DNA from: Trematomus loennbergii
Taxonomy: Eukaryota > Chordata > Actinopteri > Perciformes > Nototheniidae
Assembly (NCBI GenBank): GCA_012861695.1
Contig: JAAOOA010000388.1
Coordinates: forward strand, 62,001-126,000
DNA length: 64,000 nt
Direction of reading: 5' to 3'
Part shown: piece after piece, positions 61,095 to 64,000 of the stretch
How positions within the stretch are numbered: the stretch's first letter is position 1
How the letters are laid out: each line of letters begins with the position of its first letter
Notes under the pieces: model-generated
Database searches by the model: none
Told to the model about the DNA's origin: nothing
What the model saw: only the letters and a program-made list of their open reading frames with translations
Program-made: the position numbers and the translations under genes

Positions 61095-61186
61095 AGGGAA
61101 GAGGAAGAGTTGTGTTCCCCAGTGTGGAGAAAGATCCAGAACCAGAGCTGGCCTGCAGACAGCCAGTCAGACCAGCTCTGTACGAG
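61095..61186 (+). CDS. NLRC3-like gene 4, RING-deleted exon
   Basis: A 92-nt exon identical in design to gene 3: GKRKSCVPQCGERSRTRAGL in frame with exon 1. The donor is GTAGAG rather than GTAAGAG, one A fewer, which may weaken it. Confidence 0.8.
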
Positions 61187-61369
61187 GTAGAGGCCGAACT
61201 CATGCAGCGTCTTATTCCTCTTCCTGGTTCATTTGTTTTTTTAATTAGGTATTCTGTTGAAGAACATAGACATTAAAATGTTTATAAAACATTTAAACTC
61301 AGTCTGTTTTTATTAGTTTTATTGTTAGATTGTCATTTTCTGATTCTCTCCTGTTTCCTTCTCTTCCAG

Positions 61370-63203
61370 CAGATAGTGGTCTGCAGGAGGTTTTATATAA
61401 ACATAGGCTCAGTCTGAGGAGGAGATGTGAACGTGTGACTGAAGGAACTGATGAAAGTGAAACCCTCCTCAACACGATCTTCACTGAGCTCTACATCACA
61501 CAAGGCCAGAGTGAAGAGGTTAATACCCAACATGAGGTGAGGCAGCTGGAGACAGCTTCCAAGAAAGAGACCCTCCATGACACTCCAATCAGGTGCCAGG
61601 ACATCTTTAAAGCCTTACCTGACCAACAGTCTCTCATCAGAGCGGTCCTGACCAACGGAGTCGCTGGAGTTGGAAAAACCTTCTCAGTGCAGAAGTTCAC
61701 TCTGGACTGGGCCGAGGGTTTGGAAAACCAAGATGTCAGTCTGGTGATCCCGCTCTCCTTCAGGGAGCTGAACCTGATCAAAGGTGAGCAGTACAGTCTT
61801 CTCAGGCTGCTCCATGTTTTCCATCCAACCTTACAGAAGGTCACAGCAGAGCAGCTGGCTGTCTGCAAAGTGCTGCTCATCTTTGACGGCCTGGATGAAA
61901 GCAGACTTTCTCTGGACTTCAGAAACAATGAGGTTGTGTCTGATGTCTCTCAGCGTCCTCAGTCAACGTGCTGCTGACAAACCTCATCAGGGGGAAGCTG
62001 CTTCCCTCGGCTCTCGTCTGGATAACTTCCAGACCGCAGCGGCCAATCAGATCCCTCCTGAGTGTGTGGACAGGGTAACAGAAGTACGAGGCTTCACTGA
62101 CGCCCAGAAGGAGGAGTACTTCAGGAGGAGATCGAGTGATGAAGACCTGTCCAGCAGAATCATCTCTCACATCAAGAGCTCCAGGAGCCTCCACATCATG
62201 TGTCTGATCCCAGTCTTCTGCTGGATCACTGCTGCAGTTCTGGACCACATGTTGACTACAGACCAGAGAGGAGAGCTGCCCCAGACCCTCACTGACATGT
62301 ACTCACACTTCCTGCTGGTCCAGACCAAGAGGAAGAAGCAGAAGTATGAAGAGGGACATGAGACGAGTCCACAGCAGCTGACGGAGGCTGACAGGGAGTT
62401 CTTCTGAAGCTGGGGAGGCTGGCGTTTGAACATCTGGAGAAAGGAACATCATGTTCTACCAAGAAGACCTGCAGCGCTGTGGTCTTGGTGTCACCGAGGC
62501 CTTGGTGCACTCAGGAGTTTGTACACAGATCTTCAAAAGAGAGAGAGTGATCTTCCAGAAAACAGTCTACTGCTTTGTTCATCTGAGCATTCAGGAGTTT
62601 CTGGCTGCAGTCTACATGTTCCACTGTTACACCAACAGAGACACAGAGGTACTGAAGGACTTCCTGCAGAGACTGGCTATGAGAACAGTAACAAGTGATC
62701 AGGATTACCCATCCCTGGATGTCTTCCTAAAGGGAGCCATGGAGAAATCCCTCAGAAGTGAAAATGGCCACCTGGACCTGTTTGTCCGCTTTCTCCACGG
62801 CCTCTCTCTGGAGTCCAACCAGAGACTGTTAGGAGGCCTGCTGGGTCGCACAGACAACGTCCAGAATCCAGAGACTCTTCAGAGGCCTGCTGGGTCGCAC
62901 AGACATCCAGAGAGCCATCAACAACCTGAAGGAGATGAGAAGTGATGAAATCTCTCCTGACAGGAGCATCAACATCTTCCACTGTCTGACAGAGATGAAG
63001 GACCTCTCAGTACATCAGGAGATCACAGAGTTCCTGAAGTCAGAGAACAGATCAGAGAAGAACTCTCTGTGATCCACTGCTCTGCTCTGGCCTACATGCT
63101 GCAGATGTCAGAGGAGGTTCTGGATGAGTTGGACCTGACAAGTACAACACATCAAGGAGGGACGACGAGACTGATTCCAGCTGTGAGGAACTGCAGGAAG
63201 GCT
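61370..63203 (+). CDS. NLRC3-like gene 4, FISNA-NACHT exon, frameshifted
   Basis: FISNA and NACHT are open to 61977, with Walker A GVAGVGKT (about 61663-61686) and Walker [10 protein letters not shown]. Losses near 61953 (two bases), 62035 (one), 62397 (one) and 62443 (two or so) then break the frame. The part 62451-62945 is open and, unlike genes 1-3, keeps the AAAA run so that [20 protein letters not shown] reads through. It continues to [19 protein letters not shown] and about two degraded 18-aa repeat units (62833-62918). VLYKHRLS replaces VLDEHRLS near the exon start. Confidence 0.85.
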
Positions 63204-63983
63204 GTAAGTCCAGATGTGATTAACTTTATAAACTAATGTGGATCAGAAGTTTAATTATTCAAATAAACACTATAACATTTCTGCTGTTTAAATACTGAGA
63301 GCAAAATAAACCAACACTGTTCTTCTATTTATTTATAATAATAGTTAAACTGAAGCGTTTCTCTCTTCATATTGAGTGATGGAGGCGACATGTCAAACAC
63401 ATGAAGGACTCTAGAGGTTTCTCAGCATGTGATCACACCACACAGCAGGACTTACAGTTATCAGTTATTATTACTTTCTAGTAGTTTCTTTATCATTAAA
63501 CACACACACGTTTTTATCACAATGTGTTAGAGTTTAAAATCAGATCTATATCATATCCCACCAATACCAGAGTTATGTCTTAATATCATATAGTGAGAAC
63601 ATCTGATGGTATTCAGTTTAAAATATTGAAACTTTATTGGTTTGTTAACTGTGTTTGTGTGCACAATACATTTCCAGATGCTCAGAGAAACCAAAACATC
63701 CATCATTCACATCTAAATATTAATTAACATTTAAATATGTACATCTCTAATATTGTCAAGTGATTTATTTATTTCTGTTTCTTGGTAACAGTCAGTGACA
63801 GCAGGAGCACAGACATGTGATCAGATCACACTGACAACACATTACACTCTATTATCATATATTATTAAAATGGACTAACAGCAAATCTCAATCAGAACAT
63901 TGTCAAATATTTTTTCATCAAATGCTTGAGGTCATTATGTTTCCTCTTTTTTAACACATGTTGTAATATATGTGTTATTATAG
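63204..63983. other. Gene 4 intron, no feature recognised
   Basis: AT-rich, conserved with the same intron of genes 1-3. Confidence 0.6.
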
Positions 63984-64000
63984 ACTTACTGCTGTGGACT
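63984..64000 (+). CDS. NLRC3-like gene 4, LRR exon a, cut by window edge
   Basis: The TATAG acceptor and first 17 bases (ACTTACTGCTGTGGACT) match the LRR exon a of gene 2. Confidence 0.6.

Overview
The window looks like a teleost fish chromosome, probably a spiny-rayed fish. It carries spliced genes of the fish-specific FISNA-NACHT-LRR (NLR-C / NLRC3-like) family, a DIRS-type retrotransposon, many hAT, TTAA-type and other short inverted-repeat transposons, and long CA/TG microsatellites. There are no bacterial-type operons, and I saw no tRNA, rRNA or CRISPR array.

Layout: a tandem array of four NLRC3-like genes, all on the + strand. Gene 1 enters from the left (exons from 8183, end near 14639). 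Gene 2 spans 21180-36956, gene 3 spans 45891-55186, and gene 4 starts at 59793 and leaves at the right edge. Each follows one plan: an acidic N-terminal repeat exon, a C3HC4 RING exon, one large FISNA-NACHT exon, several single-LRR exons and three tiny terminal exons. Genes 1 and 2 are near-identical. They share a large antisense DIRS element in the intron before the RING exon (1-6474, cut by the window edge; 21627-28449, complete). Genes 3 and 4 lack that element and keep its empty target site. They also share a 144-nt in-frame deletion that removes nearly the whole RING finger.

Intergenic blocks (14.7-21.1 kb, 37.0-45.8 kb, 55.2-59.7 kb) are copies of one another. They differ by nested insertions: a solo LTR with its empty sister site, hAT elements with 8-bp target duplications, two AT-duplicating inverted-repeat elements side by side, and CGGBP1-like and GTF2IRD2/hAT-like transposase remnants. 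Because the copies are aligned homologues, many insertions can be dated against an unoccupied copy in the same window.

All four NACHT exons and both DIRS elements carry several 1-2 nt deletions that break otherwise clean frames, while nonsense substitutions are rare. This could mean pseudogenes, or an under-polished long-read consensus of a repeat array; the sequence alone does not decide. If intact, the proteins would be cytosolic NTPase sensors of the innate immune system, with family variation created by RING loss, copy number of an 18-aa coding repeat and shuffling of N-terminal exons.
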